Shown here: positions 1 to 9,523 of the stretch, piece after piece
Layout of the letters: every line of letters starts with the position of its first letter
Position numbering within the stretch: position 1 is the stretch's first letter
From: CBINFS01 sp966250015
GTDB lineage: Bacteria; Bacteroidota; Rhodothermia; Rhodothermales; DASSAV01
Length of the DNA: 64,000 nt
Direction: 5' to 3'
Assembly (NCBI GenBank): GCA_966250015.1
Contig: CBINFS010000021.1
Coordinates: forward strand, 1-64,000
Made by a program: the position numbers and the translations under genes
The notes under the pieces: generated by a model
Seen by the model: the letters and a program-made list of their open reading frames with translations, nothing else
Told to the model about the DNA's origin: nothing
Databases searched by the model: none

Positions 1-166
1 GTCAACAGCCGGAACACCCAAGTAGTCAACAACCTGTCCACAAGATATTCACACGCGGGCATACGGCTTCATTTATGAGCTTTTCAGCAAATCCCGCCGC
101 TTACAAAACATAATGCTCCATTTCCCATATGACTGAGTGCAAGCTTAACCCCTGCAGATTACGACG

Positions 167-838
167 ATGCTGTATAAAGCAGTGATTTTTGACCTCGACG
201 GGACGTTGCTCGATACCCTCGAGGACCTTGCCCATTCGATGAACAACGTGCTGAAGCGTTTCGGGTATCCTCCTCACCCGATTGAAGCATACCGCTACCA
301 CGTTGGCGACGGCGCCGCCATTCTGACCAATCGGGTTCTACCTGACACTCACCGGAATGGCGAAACCGTAAACAAGCTTCTCGCAGCCTACCTCGAGGAG
401 TACGCAAACCACTGGAACGTCTATACCCGTCCGTATCCGGGAATACCCGGGCTGCTACGAGAGCTGAACTACCGGGGGATACAATTGGCCGTACTCTCAA
501 ACAAGCCCGACCAGTTTACCCGGCGATGTGTTTCCGCTTACTTCGAGGAGATCGAGTTTGCCTGCGTGGTGGGCGATCGTCCGGGCAAAAAACGGAAACC
601 GGATCCGGAGGGCGCGCTCGAGGTTGCCCATACGCTCAACGTGTTACCCCCTGAGTGCCTGTACGTGGGCGATACGGCGACCGACATGCAGACCGCCGTC
701 GCCGCTGGGATGAAGCCTGTAGGGGTCACGTGGGGCTTTCGCACAAGGGACGAGCTCGTTCAGAATGGCGCGGAAATAATCCTCGAGCAGCCCTCCGAGT
801 TGCTCGCTTTTCTGCCGGAGCGAACGACTACACCGTGA
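167..838 (+). CDS. gph: HAD-family phosphatase, phosphoglycolate phosphatase-like
   Basis: The 223-residue protein has all four HAD motifs: DLDGTLLDT near residue 9 (nucleophile and acid/base Asp), a Ser in LSNKPD, a Lys in the KRKPDP stretch, and GDTATDM with the metal-binding Asp. An alpha-helical cap lies between motifs I and II, as in Gph and PGP-type enzymes. The expected reaction is hydrolysis of 2-phosphoglycolate, formed during DNA-end repair or Rubisco-type oxygenation, but cap-type HADs vary in substrate. The ATG at 167 starts directly at the conserved LYKAVIFDLDGT segment. Its last 11 bases overlap the convergent transporter gene. Family is certain from the motifs, substrate is inferred. 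Confidence 0.85.
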   Translation: MLYKAVIFDLDGTLLDTLEDLAHSMNNVLKRFGYPPHPIEAYRYHVGDGAAILTNRVLPDTHRNGETVNKLLAAYLEEYANHWNVYTRPYPGIPGLLRELNYRGIQLAVLSNKPDQFTRRCVSAYFEEIEFACVVGDRPGKKRKPDPEGALEVAHTLNVLPPECLYVGDTATDMQTAVAAGMKPVGVTWGFRTRDELVQNGAEIILEQPSELLAFLPERTTTP

Positions 839-2108
839 CGACTTCGGCCTCCTGGCCAGATGGCGGGGTATCGACCCGTCCCTCCTGGCGACTGCGAGGC
901 AGAAATGCCACCGCCACCGCACCGAGTACGGCAAGCGCAATGAGCAGCAGGAATCCGGGGTCGTAGCTCCCCGAAATGTCGCGTAGGTGCGCCACGAGCC
1001 ACGGTGCCGTTGCCTCGGCGACACCATCAGCCGTCAGAATGATACCCATCACACGTCCGAGGACGCGTACGCCGAAAAGGTCGCCCGCCATCAGGGGAAT
1101 GATCATGTAATCACCCCCCAGTCCGATTCCGAACACGACGGCGAAAAGATAGGGCATTCCCGGGCGATCGATCACGAACAACAGGGGAATAGCCGCAGCC
1201 ACGAGCGCGTAGATCAGCAGCATCACGTACTTCCTGTGGAAACGATCCGCGAGCCACCCCATGAGCAAGCGGCCTGCTATGCTCGACGCCATGAGCAGCG
1301 AGATAAGGCCGGCGACCTGCTGCTGCGAAATCCCCTGATCGAGGCTCAGGTAAAGCTTGAGGTTCTGATTGGTACCCCCAACAGCGGCAATCGAACACAT
1401 ACTCCCGATTGCGAGCAGGTAGAAGTACCGATTCGTTAGAATACTTTTGATCGATACCACCGGCTGGCTGGGCCCGGCAGGACCCTCTCGGCCTTCCGGA
1501 TTGTCCTTGATGAACAGAGCGAGGGGCAGCGCGATGAGGACGATCAAAAACCCGATCGTCCGCAGCGCGATCGTCCAGCCGAAGCTCTGGATCAACCAGT
1601 GCGCGAGCAGCGGAACGACGGTACCCCCTACCGCGATGCCAACGTAGGCGAAACCCATCGCGCGCCCGCGCGCCTTGTCGAACCACCGCGAGATGAGGAC
1701 CTGATTGGGCAATGGACCGCCCGCCACGTACGCCAGCGCGTTGAACAGGTAAAAGACGTAAAACGCCCACAGGCTCGTGGTCAGGCTCAACCCTACGAGC
1801 GCGATGCCCGCCATCAAGATACCAGAAATCATCATCCGACGCGGGCCAAACCGGTCGACGATCCACCCGATGACGAATCCAAATAGCGGGCCGACGATGA
1901 GCTTACTGATGGCATTGCCCGACGTGACGGTGCCCCTGCTCCACCCGTAGTCTGTTACGAAGAAGTCGTAAAAGAACGGCAACCCGTAGAGCGCCAGCCC
2001 GACGATCGAGAAAAGCGCAAAGAAAGAGGTGGCAGCGACGTGAATCTGCCTTGCGGACACACGATTACTGGATTGACCGTCGTTCGCAGAGGGATTCACG
2101 TCGCGCAT
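828..2108 (-). CDS. MFS transporter, monocarboxylate/oxalate-formate antiporter type
   Basis: A 426-residue integral membrane protein with about 12 hydrophobic segments. The MFS signature between helices 2 and 3 is visible as GWIVDRFGPRR near residue 80, and a second copy, GWLADRFHRK, lies in the C-terminal half near residue 285. The overall pattern (short hydrophilic N terminus, central charged loop with FIKDNPEGREG) resembles the MCT/OFA branch that carries small monocarboxylates. Both ends fit the family length. It is convergent with the phosphatase gene and overlaps it by 11 nt. The substrate cannot be read from the sequence; a small organic acid is the family-based guess. Confidence 0.8.
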   Translation of the reverse strand: MRDVNPSANDGQSSNRVSARQIHVAATSFFALFSIVGLALYGLPFFYDFFVTDYGWSRGTVTSGNAISKLIVGPLFGFVIGWIVDRFGPRRMMISGILMAGIALVGLSLTTSLWAFYVFYLFNALAYVAGGPLPNQVLISRWFDKARGRAMGFAYVGIAVGGTVVPLLAHWLIQSFGWTIALRTIGFLIVLIALPLALFIKDNPEGREGPAGPSQPVVSIKSILTNRYFYLLAIGSMCSIAAVGGTNQNLKLYLSLDQGISQQQVAGLISLLMASSIAGRLLMGWLADRFHRKYVMLLIYALVAAAIPLLFVIDRPGMPYLFAVVFGIGLGGDYMIIPLMAGDLFGVRVLGRVMGIILTADGVAEATAPWLVAHLRDISGSYDPGFLLLIALAVLGAVAVAFLPRSRQEGRVDTPPSGQEAEVVTV

Positions 2109-2169
2109 GTAGACCTCGTGATTAGTTTTTAATGGCAGTGCAAAAAAGCCCTGCTCGAAAGGTTCTCCC

Positions 2170-4206
2170 TCACTTCAGGAATCGATCCAGCCAGTCGAAA
2201 AAGACGCGATGCCACAGGAGTCCGCTTTGGGGTTGAAGGATCCAGTGGCCTTCCTCCGGATAGTAGAGTAACCGGCTCTCGATTCCCTTCGACTGCAAGA
2301 CGGTGAAGGCCTGGAACGCTTCCGTGACAGGTACGCGGAAGTCCTTTTCACCGTGGATGATCAGCATGGGCGTATCCCAGTTCTGAGCGAAACGGTGCGG
2401 CGAAAACTGGTCGTAGCTCTTCGGCTTCGGGTTCTCCCAGTAAGGTCCTTCGAGGTCGAAGTTGACGAAAAAGAGCTCTTCGGTCGCGCCGTACATACTT
2501 TCAAGATTGAAGACACCCGCGTGCGCGACGAACGCAGCGAAGCGGCCCTCGTGGTTTCCGGCGAGCCAGTACACTGAATACCCGCCAAAGCTTGCTCCGA
2601 CGGCACCGAGCCGGTTACTGTCGACGTAGGACTCGGCCGCGACATCGTCGATCGCACTCAGCAGGTCGCGCATCGACTGGCCGCCCCAGTCACCGGAAAT
2701 CTCCTCATTCCAGGCAAGCCCGAATCCGGGAAGCCCCCTCCTGTTCGGCGCCACCACCACGTAACCGTTTGCCGCCATGAGCTGGAAGTTCCAGCGGTAG
2801 GAGAAGAACTGGCTAACGGCCGACTGAGGACCACCCTGGGCATACAACAACGCCGGGTATTCTTTCGAAGGATCAAAGTCCGGCGGGTAAATCACCCATG
2901 TGAGAATCTCCTTTCCGTCGGTCGCCTTCACCATCCGCTTTCTGACTTCACCCATCTTGACCCCAGCCAGCAGTTCCTCGTTGACTCTGGTCAGGGGCTC
3001 TGCCTCGCCCGTTTCGACGTCGACCCTAAAAATCTCTGACGGTGCGGAGATCGACATGCGGGACGCAATCAGAACCTGACCGTCCGGCGTGCTCGCCACG
3101 TTAACCGAACCGTAATCGTGCATGCCTTCGGTGACCTGTCGGATCGTTCCCGTCGAGATTTCGGCAGCAAAAATCTGTACCGTTCCTTCCGTTTCGCTCG
3201 TAAAGTAGATCGTGCTGCCGTCCGGCGACCATACCGGATCGTAAGCGTTCAAATCGAAACCAGTCGTGAGCTCACGCTTGCTTCCATCCTCAAAATCGTA
3301 AAGAAACAGACGATTCCGGTCCGATTCGTACCCGTCTCGTTCCATGCTGAGCCACGCCAGATACCGGCCGTCCGGCGAAAAGACGGGGCCGACGTCGTAG
3401 CCCATCATACCTTCAGTGAGGTCGGTCGTCTTTCCGGTCGCCACATCGTAGAGGTAAATGGAGGAGTTGGTGCTCGAAGCCGCGGCATAACCCGACTTTT
3501 TCTTGCTGGTGTAAGCGATTTTGGAGCCGTCCGGGCTCCAGTTGATCTGTTCGACGCCGCCGAACGGATTGAGCGGGGTGTCGTACCGCTCACCTTCCAT
3601 CACGTCGATCGGCTCACCGATTTTTCCGTCTTCGTACGGTGCGATGAAGAGGTGGCTGTAGGCGAAGTCGTGCCACGAATCCCAGTGCCGGTACATCAGC
3701 TCGTCGATGATCCGCGCATCCGCCTTATCCAGATCCGGATAGCGGTCGACGACCGTGCTGTCGAGCTTGACGTCACGCGTGAAGGAGACGTAGGCGCCGT
3801 TTGGAGCGTATCGGAAATTGCTGATCCCACCTTCGACGTCTGTGACTACGCGCACATTGCTCCCATCGACGTTTACTTCCCAGAGCTGTCTCGACCCCGA
3901 TTGGGTCGACAGGAATCCAATACGGTCGCCGTCGGGGTGCCACTGTGGTCCAGATTCACTACCGGGAAAGGATGTCAACTGAATCGGCGTACCACCGGTC
4001 ACCGACATTAAATAGAGATCGGTGTTGCCGCGATTCTCCTTGACGTCGTACGTCGTCACACCGTATACGAACGTTTTACCATCCGGGGAGACGACCGGTC
4101 CGGACACCCGTTTCAGCTCCCAAAGCAGCTCGGGCGTAAGCACCGACTGCGCAAATAGGGTTCCCGGTACCAGTAAAAACACAAATAAGAGACAGAACCT
4201 CTTCAT
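2170..4206 (-). CDS. S9-family prolyl oligopeptidase-type peptidase, exported
   Basis: The ATG at 4206 is preferred over one 14 codons upstream because it opens a typical signal peptide (MKRFCLLFVFLLVPGTLFAQ). This gives a 678-residue mature-type precursor. The first two thirds are WD40/TolB-like beta-propeller repeats (SPDG and WSPDGS motifs recur). The last third is an alpha/beta hydrolase with the nucleophile elbow GASFGGYS, the acidic residue in HGEKDFRVP and the His in PEEGHW. The enzyme should cleave short peptides in the periplasm as a dipeptidyl- or acylaminoacyl-peptidase. Several other peptidases occur in this window. Exact cleavage preference is unknown. Confidence 0.88.
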   Translation of the reverse strand: MKRFCLLFVFLLVPGTLFAQSVLTPELLWELKRVSGPVVSPDGKTFVYGVTTYDVKENRGNTDLYLMSVTGGTPIQLTSFPGSESGPQWHPDGDRIGFLSTQSGSRQLWEVNVDGSNVRVVTDVEGGISNFRYAPNGAYVSFTRDVKLDSTVVDRYPDLDKADARIIDELMYRHWDSWHDFAYSHLFIAPYEDGKIGEPIDVMEGERYDTPLNPFGGVEQINWSPDGSKIAYTSKKKSGYAAASSTNSSIYLYDVATGKTTDLTEGMMGYDVGPVFSPDGRYLAWLSMERDGYESDRNRLFLYDFEDGSKRELTTGFDLNAYDPVWSPDGSTIYFTSETEGTVQIFAAEISTGTIRQVTEGMHDYGSVNVASTPDGQVLIASRMSISAPSEIFRVDVETGEAEPLTRVNEELLAGVKMGEVRKRMVKATDGKEILTWVIYPPDFDPSKEYPALLYAQGGPQSAVSQFFSYRWNFQLMAANGYVVVAPNRRGLPGFGLAWNEEISGDWGGQSMRDLLSAIDDVAAESYVDSNRLGAVGASFGGYSVYWLAGNHEGRFAAFVAHAGVFNLESMYGATEELFFVNFDLEGPYWENPKPKSYDQFSPHRFAQNWDTPMLIIHGEKDFRVPVTEAFQAFTVLQSKGIESRLLYYPEEGHWILQPQSGLLWHRVFFDWLDRFLK

Positions 4207-4391
4207 TACAAATAAACGGTTGTAATCCAAAAAAAACGATTTGACCAACGAATGTAAGGTGATAGCACGTATAGAATCAAAACTGCATCAATTCTAGTGA
4301 AATGAACCTTTCGTGGGCGAGGTGTCCGACAAAAAAGGCAAACAACGATCTATCCTTTCGTTACCTGCCGATGCACTATTCCATACACCCC

Positions 4392-5414
4392 TCAAACGAA
4401 GACGCCGTTTTGAATGTGATTCCGGAGCCTGCCTTCCGTCAGATAGATTCTTGCAGTTTCAGCTGCCTTGAACCGCATCTCGTACCAGCCTTCCTCGGAG
4501 TAGTACGCGGTGTGGGGGTTGACGATAAGGCGTCCGCTCAACCAGTCGTGATCCTCACGCCATGCTTTGAGCAGCGAGTGTTCAACGGGCGGTTCATCAG
4601 GCAAGACGTCGAAGGCCGCAGCCGCCAGATGCCCTTCGCGCAGCGCCGCTTCGATGAGGTCAAGGCTTTCGATGATGCCACCCCTCGCCGTATTGACGAG
4701 GCACGCTCCCGGCCTCATCCGCGAAATGAAGGCGGAGTCTACCATACCCATTGTATCGTGTGTCAGCGGACAATGGAGGCTGACGATGTCCGATCGTTCC
4801 AGCAGCTCTTCCAGGTGGGAAACGCGAAGGTATCCAACCGCCTTCTCGTGTCCCGACGGAACGTACGGGTCGTAACCTAAGATCGTGTACCCGAATGGTT
4901 TTAACCGATTTACTACCGCCGTTCCGATCCGTCCCACGCCGATCAGCCCGACCGTACAAGACGAGGTTCGATGCTGGGGATGTAACACATTTTCCTGCCA
5001 GCCCTTTTCGAATCGTCGCGCGGCGCGGTCATACGCGACTAGTTTTCTTTGCAGGGCAAGGATCATAGCGCAGGCGGTGTCGGCCACCTCCTCCGTGCCG
5101 TAATCCGGCGTATTGCAGAGGGGAATGTTCCGGGACGCCAGGGCGTCGAGGTCGATGGTATCGAATCCCACCCCGTACCGGACGACGATTTTGCACCGAT
5201 CCAGCAGGCTCACCGTTTCCCGCTCGACGTGCCAGTGCCAGACGAGCAATGCATCCACCCGCCGCCACACCTCCTTCCACCGTTCGTCCTTCCGGAAGTC
5301 GCCGAGGAAAACGAAAGTTGCTTCAGGGAAACCGTGCTGTTCGATGTCAGCGGGCGGGGTTATGTGGTCGGTGATTCCGACGATCCACTCCTTTCCGGGG
5401 CCAAATAATTCCAT
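4392..5414 (-). CDS. D-isomer-specific 2-hydroxyacid dehydrogenase, CtBP-like
   Basis: A 340-residue NAD-dependent dehydrogenase. The Rossmann motif GVGRIGTAV is followed by an acidic residue after the second strand (GYDPY), typical for NAD. The catalytic Arg lies in NTARGG, the Glu in PDEPP and the His in NPHTAYY. The segment VRYGVGFDTIDLDAL is typical of CtBP-like and phosphoglycerate-dehydrogenase-like members. It would reduce a 2-keto acid or oxidise the matching D-hydroxy acid in the cytoplasm. No neighbouring serine-pathway genes are present, so serA is not assigned. A TAGCTTTG box lies 41 to 48 nt upstream of the start. Confidence 0.83.
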   Translation of the reverse strand: MELFGPGKEWIVGITDHITPPADIEQHGFPEATFVFLGDFRKDERWKEVWRRVDALLVWHWHVERETVSLLDRCKIVVRYGVGFDTIDLDALASRNIPLCNTPDYGTEEVADTACAMILALQRKLVAYDRAARRFEKGWQENVLHPQHRTSSCTVGLIGVGRIGTAVVNRLKPFGYTILGYDPYVPSGHEKAVGYLRVSHLEELLERSDIVSLHCPLTHDTMGMVDSAFISRMRPGACLVNTARGGIIESLDLIEAALREGHLAAAAFDVLPDEPPVEHSLLKAWREDHDWLSGRLIVNPHTAYYSEEGWYEMRFKAAETARIYLTEGRLRNHIQNGVFV

Positions 5415-5454
5415 TCTCGGGTGCGGGATACTGCTATTGACAAGATCGAGACGC

Positions 5455-5462
5455 CAAAGCTA
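5455..5462 (-). promoter_or_regulatory. Bacteroidota-type minus-7 box (TAGCTTTG)
   Basis: On the minus strand the sequence TAGCTTTG matches the TAnnTTTG promoter element used by the primary sigma factor of Bacteroidota. It would place transcription start about 35 nt before the dehydrogenase ATG at 5414. I do not see a convincing minus-33 TTTG at the right distance. Confidence 0.4.
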
Positions 5463-5558
5463 TCATTTGATCAATACGGCAGCCTCGGTTGAGTTTGTGC
5501 CTTCCTTCAGGTCCAGATGCGCTGCTGTTTTTCTTACAATTTTATTTCTCTTTAGGTT

Positions 5559-5774
5559 ATGGCAGAGCGTAAACGCGGTACGGTCAAATGGTTCAATGAC
5601 GGAAAGGGATACGGGTTTATAACCCCGGAGGAAGGCGGCTCAGATTGTTTCGTGCATTTCAGCGCAATCGAAGGGGAGGGATTCCGTACATTAAAAGAAG
5701 GCGACAAAGTCGAATTTACGATCGGACAGGGAGCAAAAGGTCCGAACGCACAGGAGGTAACGATCATCGGTTAG
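5559..5774 (+). CDS. cold-shock domain protein (CspA family)
   Basis: A 71-residue protein that is entirely one cold-shock domain. It has the N-terminal GTVKWFNDGKGYGFI (RNP1, aromatic residues that stack on nucleic acid) and CFVHF (RNP2), then a beta-rich tail ending at VTIIG. Such proteins bind single-stranded RNA or DNA as chaperones that melt RNA structure. Length and ATG start match the family exactly. Upstream is a T-rich leader (about 5530-5558) with only a weak AGG before the ATG. It stands alone, divergent from the dehydrogenase. Which of the several csp paralogues it is cannot be decided. Confidence 0.95.
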   Translation: MAERKRGTVKWFNDGKGYGFITPEEGGSDCFVHFSAIEGEGFRTLKEGDKVEFTIGQGAKGPNAQEVTIIG

Positions 5775-5799
5775 GGTATCCCCCAAAGAACCACAGTGA

Positions 5800-6714
5800 T
5801 CATTCGTTCTGCCGGTTCGGGATGTCGGTTTGATAGAGCCGGTCCGGTGTAAGGAGGTAAATCGACTCGTTCGAGACGACGACGTCGACGAGGGGTGTAT
5901 CTGTACGTACGTCGAGCACGCGCTCGAGCCGGCCGTTCTTGTAGGCAAGGAGCCGCTTTTCGAGCAGGATCCAGAGTACGTCCTCGTTTATCGTGACTGC
6001 TCGTATGCCGTCCGCGATGCCGTCTGCCAGCTTCCGTACGTAGTTCCCAAGCGGATCAAACACGAGCACGCATTCGTGCCCGGCGTCAGCCACGTATAAC
6101 GTACCGTCTGGACCCACGGTTAGCGCTACCGGCTCTGAAAGGGCGCCGTTAGCCACGTCGTAGCCTCCAATCGTTCGCGTTCGCTCGTGAGCCCGATTCC
6201 ACTTTAGGACGACCTGCTCCGCGGCATCTATGGTGTAAATTTCGCCGGAGGATGGAGAAGCTACGGCTATGGGTCTCCCCTCTCCGATGGCTCCCTGGGG
6301 CTGGCTTTTCCTGTCAGCGGGTAGCCCTTGTAACACCGGCGAATCCCCTCTGTGCAGGCTGACGGGGAGAATCTTAAGCGGCATGAACTCGCGGGAGAAT
6401 AGTTGTAAACGCCCGTTCCCCGCATCAGCAACGATCAAGACCAGGCCGTTCGTTGGATCGATGTCCGTCGGGTCGTCGAAGCTACCCGGTTCGATGCCGG
6501 GCCCGCCCAGCTCGGCCTCGATCGCCCCGGATTCGTTCAGCTTGACCACCACGTCACGGCCCGAATCGACCACGTAGAGATAGCCCGCCCCATCCGACGC
6601 TACTGCCCGCGCCTCGGTGAAGGAAGCGATGGGCTTCAAGTCAGAAAGCACAGTGTCCACAGGCTGAGACGAAGCGTCCAGCACGAAGACAAACAGACCT
6701 AACAGTCTCCACAT
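5800..6714 (-). CDS. NHL-repeat/SMP-30-like beta-propeller protein, exported
   Basis: The ATG at 6714 gives 304 residues beginning with a hydrophobic signal-like segment (MWRLLGLFVFVLDASSQ). A TTG 12 codons upstream is the only extension and looks unlikely. The body consists of propeller blades with recurring patterns such as GAGYLYVVDSGRDVVVKL, VADAGNGRLQLF and GPDGTLYVADAGHECVLVF, typical of NHL repeats. These fold into a six-bladed propeller and usually act as binding platforms, or as lactonase-type enzymes when metal ligands are present; no clear lactonase site is visible. It follows purD by 39 nt on the same strand and may be co-transcribed. Its function is unknown. Confidence 0.7.
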   Translation of the reverse strand: MWRLLGLFVFVLDASSQPVDTVLSDLKPIASFTEARAVASDGAGYLYVVDSGRDVVVKLNESGAIEAELGGPGIEPGSFDDPTDIDPTNGLVLIVADAGNGRLQLFSREFMPLKILPVSLHRGDSPVLQGLPADRKSQPQGAIGEGRPIAVASPSSGEIYTIDAAEQVVLKWNRAHERTRTIGGYDVANGALSEPVALTVGPDGTLYVADAGHECVLVFDPLGNYVRKLADGIADGIRAVTINEDVLWILLEKRLLAYKNGRLERVLDVRTDTPLVDVVVSNESIYLLTPDRLYQTDIPNRQNE

Positions 6715-6753
6715 GGTTTGCTGCCGGTATTCGGCGTGACGGACGCCCAACCC

Positions 6754-8040
6754 TTACAGCTGCAGCCTCGCCAGACCTTTCTGGCCGATGTCGCGGCGGT
6801 ACTGCATCCCGTCGAAGTGGATCGTTTCGACGGCGCCGTAAGCCGTTGCGAGTGCAGCTCTTAGATCTTTACCCACAGCGGTAACGCCCAAAACGCGGCC
6901 GCCGGAGGTGACGATGCGATTGTCGGAACCAAACTGCGTACCCGCGTGGAAGACAAACACGTCCTCCCGGTCGGCCAACACGTCGAGGCCCGAAATGACG
7001 CTGCCTTTACGGTAAGCCCCCGGATAACCCTCCGAAGCCAGCACCACGCAGGCGCACGCGCCTTCCCGTATCCTCGGCGACAGTTCCCCAACGCGACCTT
7101 TTACGACCGCTTCACACACGTCGACGAGGTCGCTTTCGAGGAGTGGTAACACGACCTGCGCTTCCGGGTCTCCGAGCCGGCAGTTGAACTCCACGACACG
7201 GGGCCCGTCCGTCACCATCAGCCCGCAGTACAGAAATCCGCTGTATGGATTCCCCTCGGCGGCCATCCCTTCTAGTGTCGGCTCGATGATCTCTCTTTTA
7301 ACGCGATCAACGAGGTCTTCCGTCGCGACGGGCGCTGGTGCGTACGCGCCCATGCCCCCCGTATTTGGACCTGTATCGCCGTCCCCCAAACGTTTGTGAT
7401 CCTGCGCTGGAGAAAGCAACACGTAATCCTTTCCGTCGGTCACTGCGAAGATGCTGACCTCTTCGCCCCGCATGAACTCCTCGATCACGACGTGATCGCC
7501 TGCTTCCCTAAAGGAATCGTCCCGCAACACGAGGTCAAGCGCCGAACGGGCCTCTTCGTAGGTTTCACAGACGATTGCCCCTTTACCGGCCGCCAGCCCG
7601 CTTGCCTTTATCACGATCGGGGCTCCCTGTTCTTCGAGGTAGGCGACGGCTGCGTCGTACTCATTCCTCGAAAACGTGCGGTGCGACGCACTCGGAATAC
7701 CGTGACGCTGCATGAAGTCCTTGGCAAACGCCTTGCTGCCTTCCAGACGCGCCGCCGCCGCCGACGGACCGACCACCCTGCAACCATCCGCTCGAAGTGC
7801 ATCAGCCAACCCGATCACCAAAGGCTGCTCGGGACCTACCACCACCAGATCGATTTTCTCCCGTCGGACGACCTCTCGTATGCCATCCAGGTCTGTCGCG
7901 GAGACGGAGAGGTTTTTACCAAGTGTGGCCGTACCGGGATTTCCGGGGGCGATAAACAATTCAGGCCGATTTGCACTGCGCGAGAGTGCCCACGCCAGAG
8001 CATGTTCCCGCCCTCCACTGCCGACTACGAGTATTCGCAT
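6754..8040 (-). CDS. purD: phosphoribosylamine-glycine ligase (GAR synthetase)
   Basis: The ATG at 8040 opens MRILVVGSGGREHALAW, the invariant PurD N terminus, giving 428 residues; an upstream in-frame extension is not conserved. The ATP-grasp domain shows IVIKASGLAAGKGA, EEFMRGEE and the metal-binding FNCRLGDPEAQV. The enzyme joins 5-phosphoribosylamine and glycine with ATP in the second step of purine synthesis. Other purine genes are not in the window. A TATCTTTG box lies 30 to 37 nt upstream. The NHL-propeller gene follows closely downstream. Confidence 0.97.
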   Translation of the reverse strand: MRILVVGSGGREHALAWALSRSANRPELFIAPGNPGTATLGKNLSVSATDLDGIREVVRREKIDLVVVGPEQPLVIGLADALRADGCRVVGPSAAAARLEGSKAFAKDFMQRHGIPSASHRTFSRNEYDAAVAYLEEQGAPIVIKASGLAAGKGAIVCETYEEARSALDLVLRDDSFREAGDHVVIEEFMRGEEVSIFAVTDGKDYVLLSPAQDHKRLGDGDTGPNTGGMGAYAPAPVATEDLVDRVKREIIEPTLEGMAAEGNPYSGFLYCGLMVTDGPRVVEFNCRLGDPEAQVVLPLLESDLVDVCEAVVKGRVGELSPRIREGACACVVLASEGYPGAYRKGSVISGLDVLADREDVFVFHAGTQFGSDNRIVTSGGRVLGVTAVGKDLRAALATAYGAVETIHFDGMQYRRDIGQKGLARLQL

Positions 8041-8069
8041 ATCACTGATGTTTGAACGATTCGGATCAG

Positions 8070-8077
8070 CAAAGATA
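8070..8077 (-). promoter_or_regulatory. Bacteroidota-type minus-7 box (TATCTTTG) for purD
   Basis: TATCTTTG on the minus strand is a perfect TAnnTTTG match, about 30 nt before the purD ATG. A TTTTGACC stretch lies upstream, but with only 14 nt between its TTTG and the box, shorter than the usual spacing, so only the minus-7 part is well supported. Confidence 0.4.
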
Positions 8078-8239
8078 CGGCCAAGCAAGGTCAAAACGCA
8101 CCAGATGATGCGCCGGGTATACTATACGAAAGCGGTTTTACCTATAGCAGGGGCAAATCATCACATCGACACATTTCAGATGGAACGTACTGTAATTAAG
8201 GCGGTTTAGCGGCTTTTCGGGGATTTGCGAGGGGGTGAA

Positions 8240-9481
8240 ATGAATGGTTCGTTTCTCTTTTTGTGTATCTGGATGCTGGCAATTAGCAGCCTCCGGTACG
8301 AAAACAGCCAGGCCCAACCGCAAGTCCATCCTGATACCGCATCAAATCGCTTTGAGATTGAGATCAAGCCCAGAGTCTATCCAGAGGCGCTCTTTTCGAC
8401 TACGTTCGGCATCGGCATCGGGGTAGGATTGGAAATCCAGAACCTGCTTCGTGGGGGATCCTCACTGCTGCTTCTGGCTCAACCCTCCGTGCACAGGGGA
8501 CTATACACGGCATCCTTTTTCACTGGCAATCCCTATGAGGAACGTCTTTTTGGATACCTGGGCGCCGGTTTCGTCGATACGGGACGCCAGCGGTACTGGG
8601 GCCTAGGACCCTTCACCGATCGATCCGATCTCGTACACGTCGAACACGAACGCTTTGAGCTGGAAGGTCGGATCGGCTACTACCTGAAGGAAGGCGCCTT
8701 GCTGATACAGCCCTCCGTCAAGTTTGTGCATCAGACGGTCCAAGACTTTACAGAGCGTAATGAAGATGCCATCGAGAACATGGACCCCATTTCGGTCGAT
8801 CACCTCTATTACGTGACGGACGAGCGGAACGATCGGATACTGGGGGCAGCGTACGGCGTTGAGCTCATTCTGGACCATCGAGACCGGTTAGAAACGTCAC
8901 GCCGGGGAACATTGCTCGAGGCGGGGGTCTATCGATATAACTCCTTAAACCGGCCCGGTCTGAGCTTTCAGCGCTATCTCGCTGCCGCTTACTGGTTTTT
9001 GCCCGTCACAACCCGCAGCACCCTCGGCTTTCGGGCCGTCAGTATATTGACCAGAAACGACGGGCCCGACCCCATCCCGTTTTACATGCTCGTCCCCCTC
9101 GATCGGCACCTCATTCCGGGCTATCCAAGCCAGCGCTTTTTCAGCAATGACATCCTGGCGTTTGGCGTCGAGTACGGGCACCAGCTTCTTTCCGTATTTC
9201 AGGATTTCGGTTTAGAAGGGATCGTAAGCCTGCACGCCGCAGGAGCGTACCACAACGTCTTCAAGGAGTTCGAGCCCGGCCTCACCTTCCGGAAGACCTT
9301 AAATCCCGAAGAACGCCAGTTCTATCTGAGGCCGACAGTCGGTATAGGCGCTCGCATTCTATCCCTCCGGCGCGATCGGGCGTACATTACCGGAATGGCG
9401 GCCTTAAGTGCAGAAGGAATTTCCTTCCTGACCCTTCGTTTCATTCACGACCTGCGCAGACGGACTACCCCGATTCGATAG
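8240..9481 (+). CDS. outer-membrane beta-barrel protein, Omp85/surface-antigen-like
   Basis: The ATG at 8240 has a good ribosome site (GAGGGGG, about 5 nt upstream) and starts a signal peptide ending near SQAQ. The remaining 390 or so residues alternate in the amphipathic pattern of transmembrane beta strands, with aromatic girdle residues. The segment RRGTLLEAGVYRYN followed later by IPGYPSQRFFSNDILAFGVEYGHQL resembles the C-terminal barrel (D15 domain) of Omp85 proteins, where a similar Gly-rich loop-6 motif packs in the pore. No POTRA domains are present, so it would be a barrel-only member. Function is unknown. The polysaccharide deacetylase gene follows by 42 nt. Confidence 0.65.
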   Translation: MNGSFLFLCIWMLAISSLRYENSQAQPQVHPDTASNRFEIEIKPRVYPEALFSTTFGIGIGVGLEIQNLLRGGSSLLLLAQPSVHRGLYTASFFTGNPYEERLFGYLGAGFVDTGRQRYWGLGPFTDRSDLVHVEHERFELEGRIGYYLKEGALLIQPSVKFVHQTVQDFTERNEDAIENMDPISVDHLYYVTDERNDRILGAAYGVELILDHRDRLETSRRGTLLEAGVYRYNSLNRPGLSFQRYLAAAYWFLPVTTRSTLGFRAVSILTRNDGPDPIPFYMLVPLDRHLIPGYPSQRFFSNDILAFGVEYGHQLLSVFQDFGLEGIVSLHAAGAYHNVFKEFEPGLTFRKTLNPEERQFYLRPTVGIGARILSLRRDRAYITGMAALSAEGISFLTLRFIHDLRRRTTPIR

Positions 9482-9523
9482 TAGCCGCCCTGTCGGTCCT
9501 CTACGGAACGAAGGCCAAACGAC

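Noticed and set aside
1..166. CTGTCCACA and TATTCACAC near 33-56 resembling DnaA boxes
   Set aside because: Only partial matches to TTATCCACA, no cluster and no origin-type AT-rich region or dnaA/gidA neighbours, so no origin is called.
3118..4011. Long open frame on the plus strand, 297 codons, antisense to the S9 peptidase
   Set aside because: Its translation has no domain or normal amino-acid pattern, and the opposite strand encodes a complete peptidase with signal peptide and triad.
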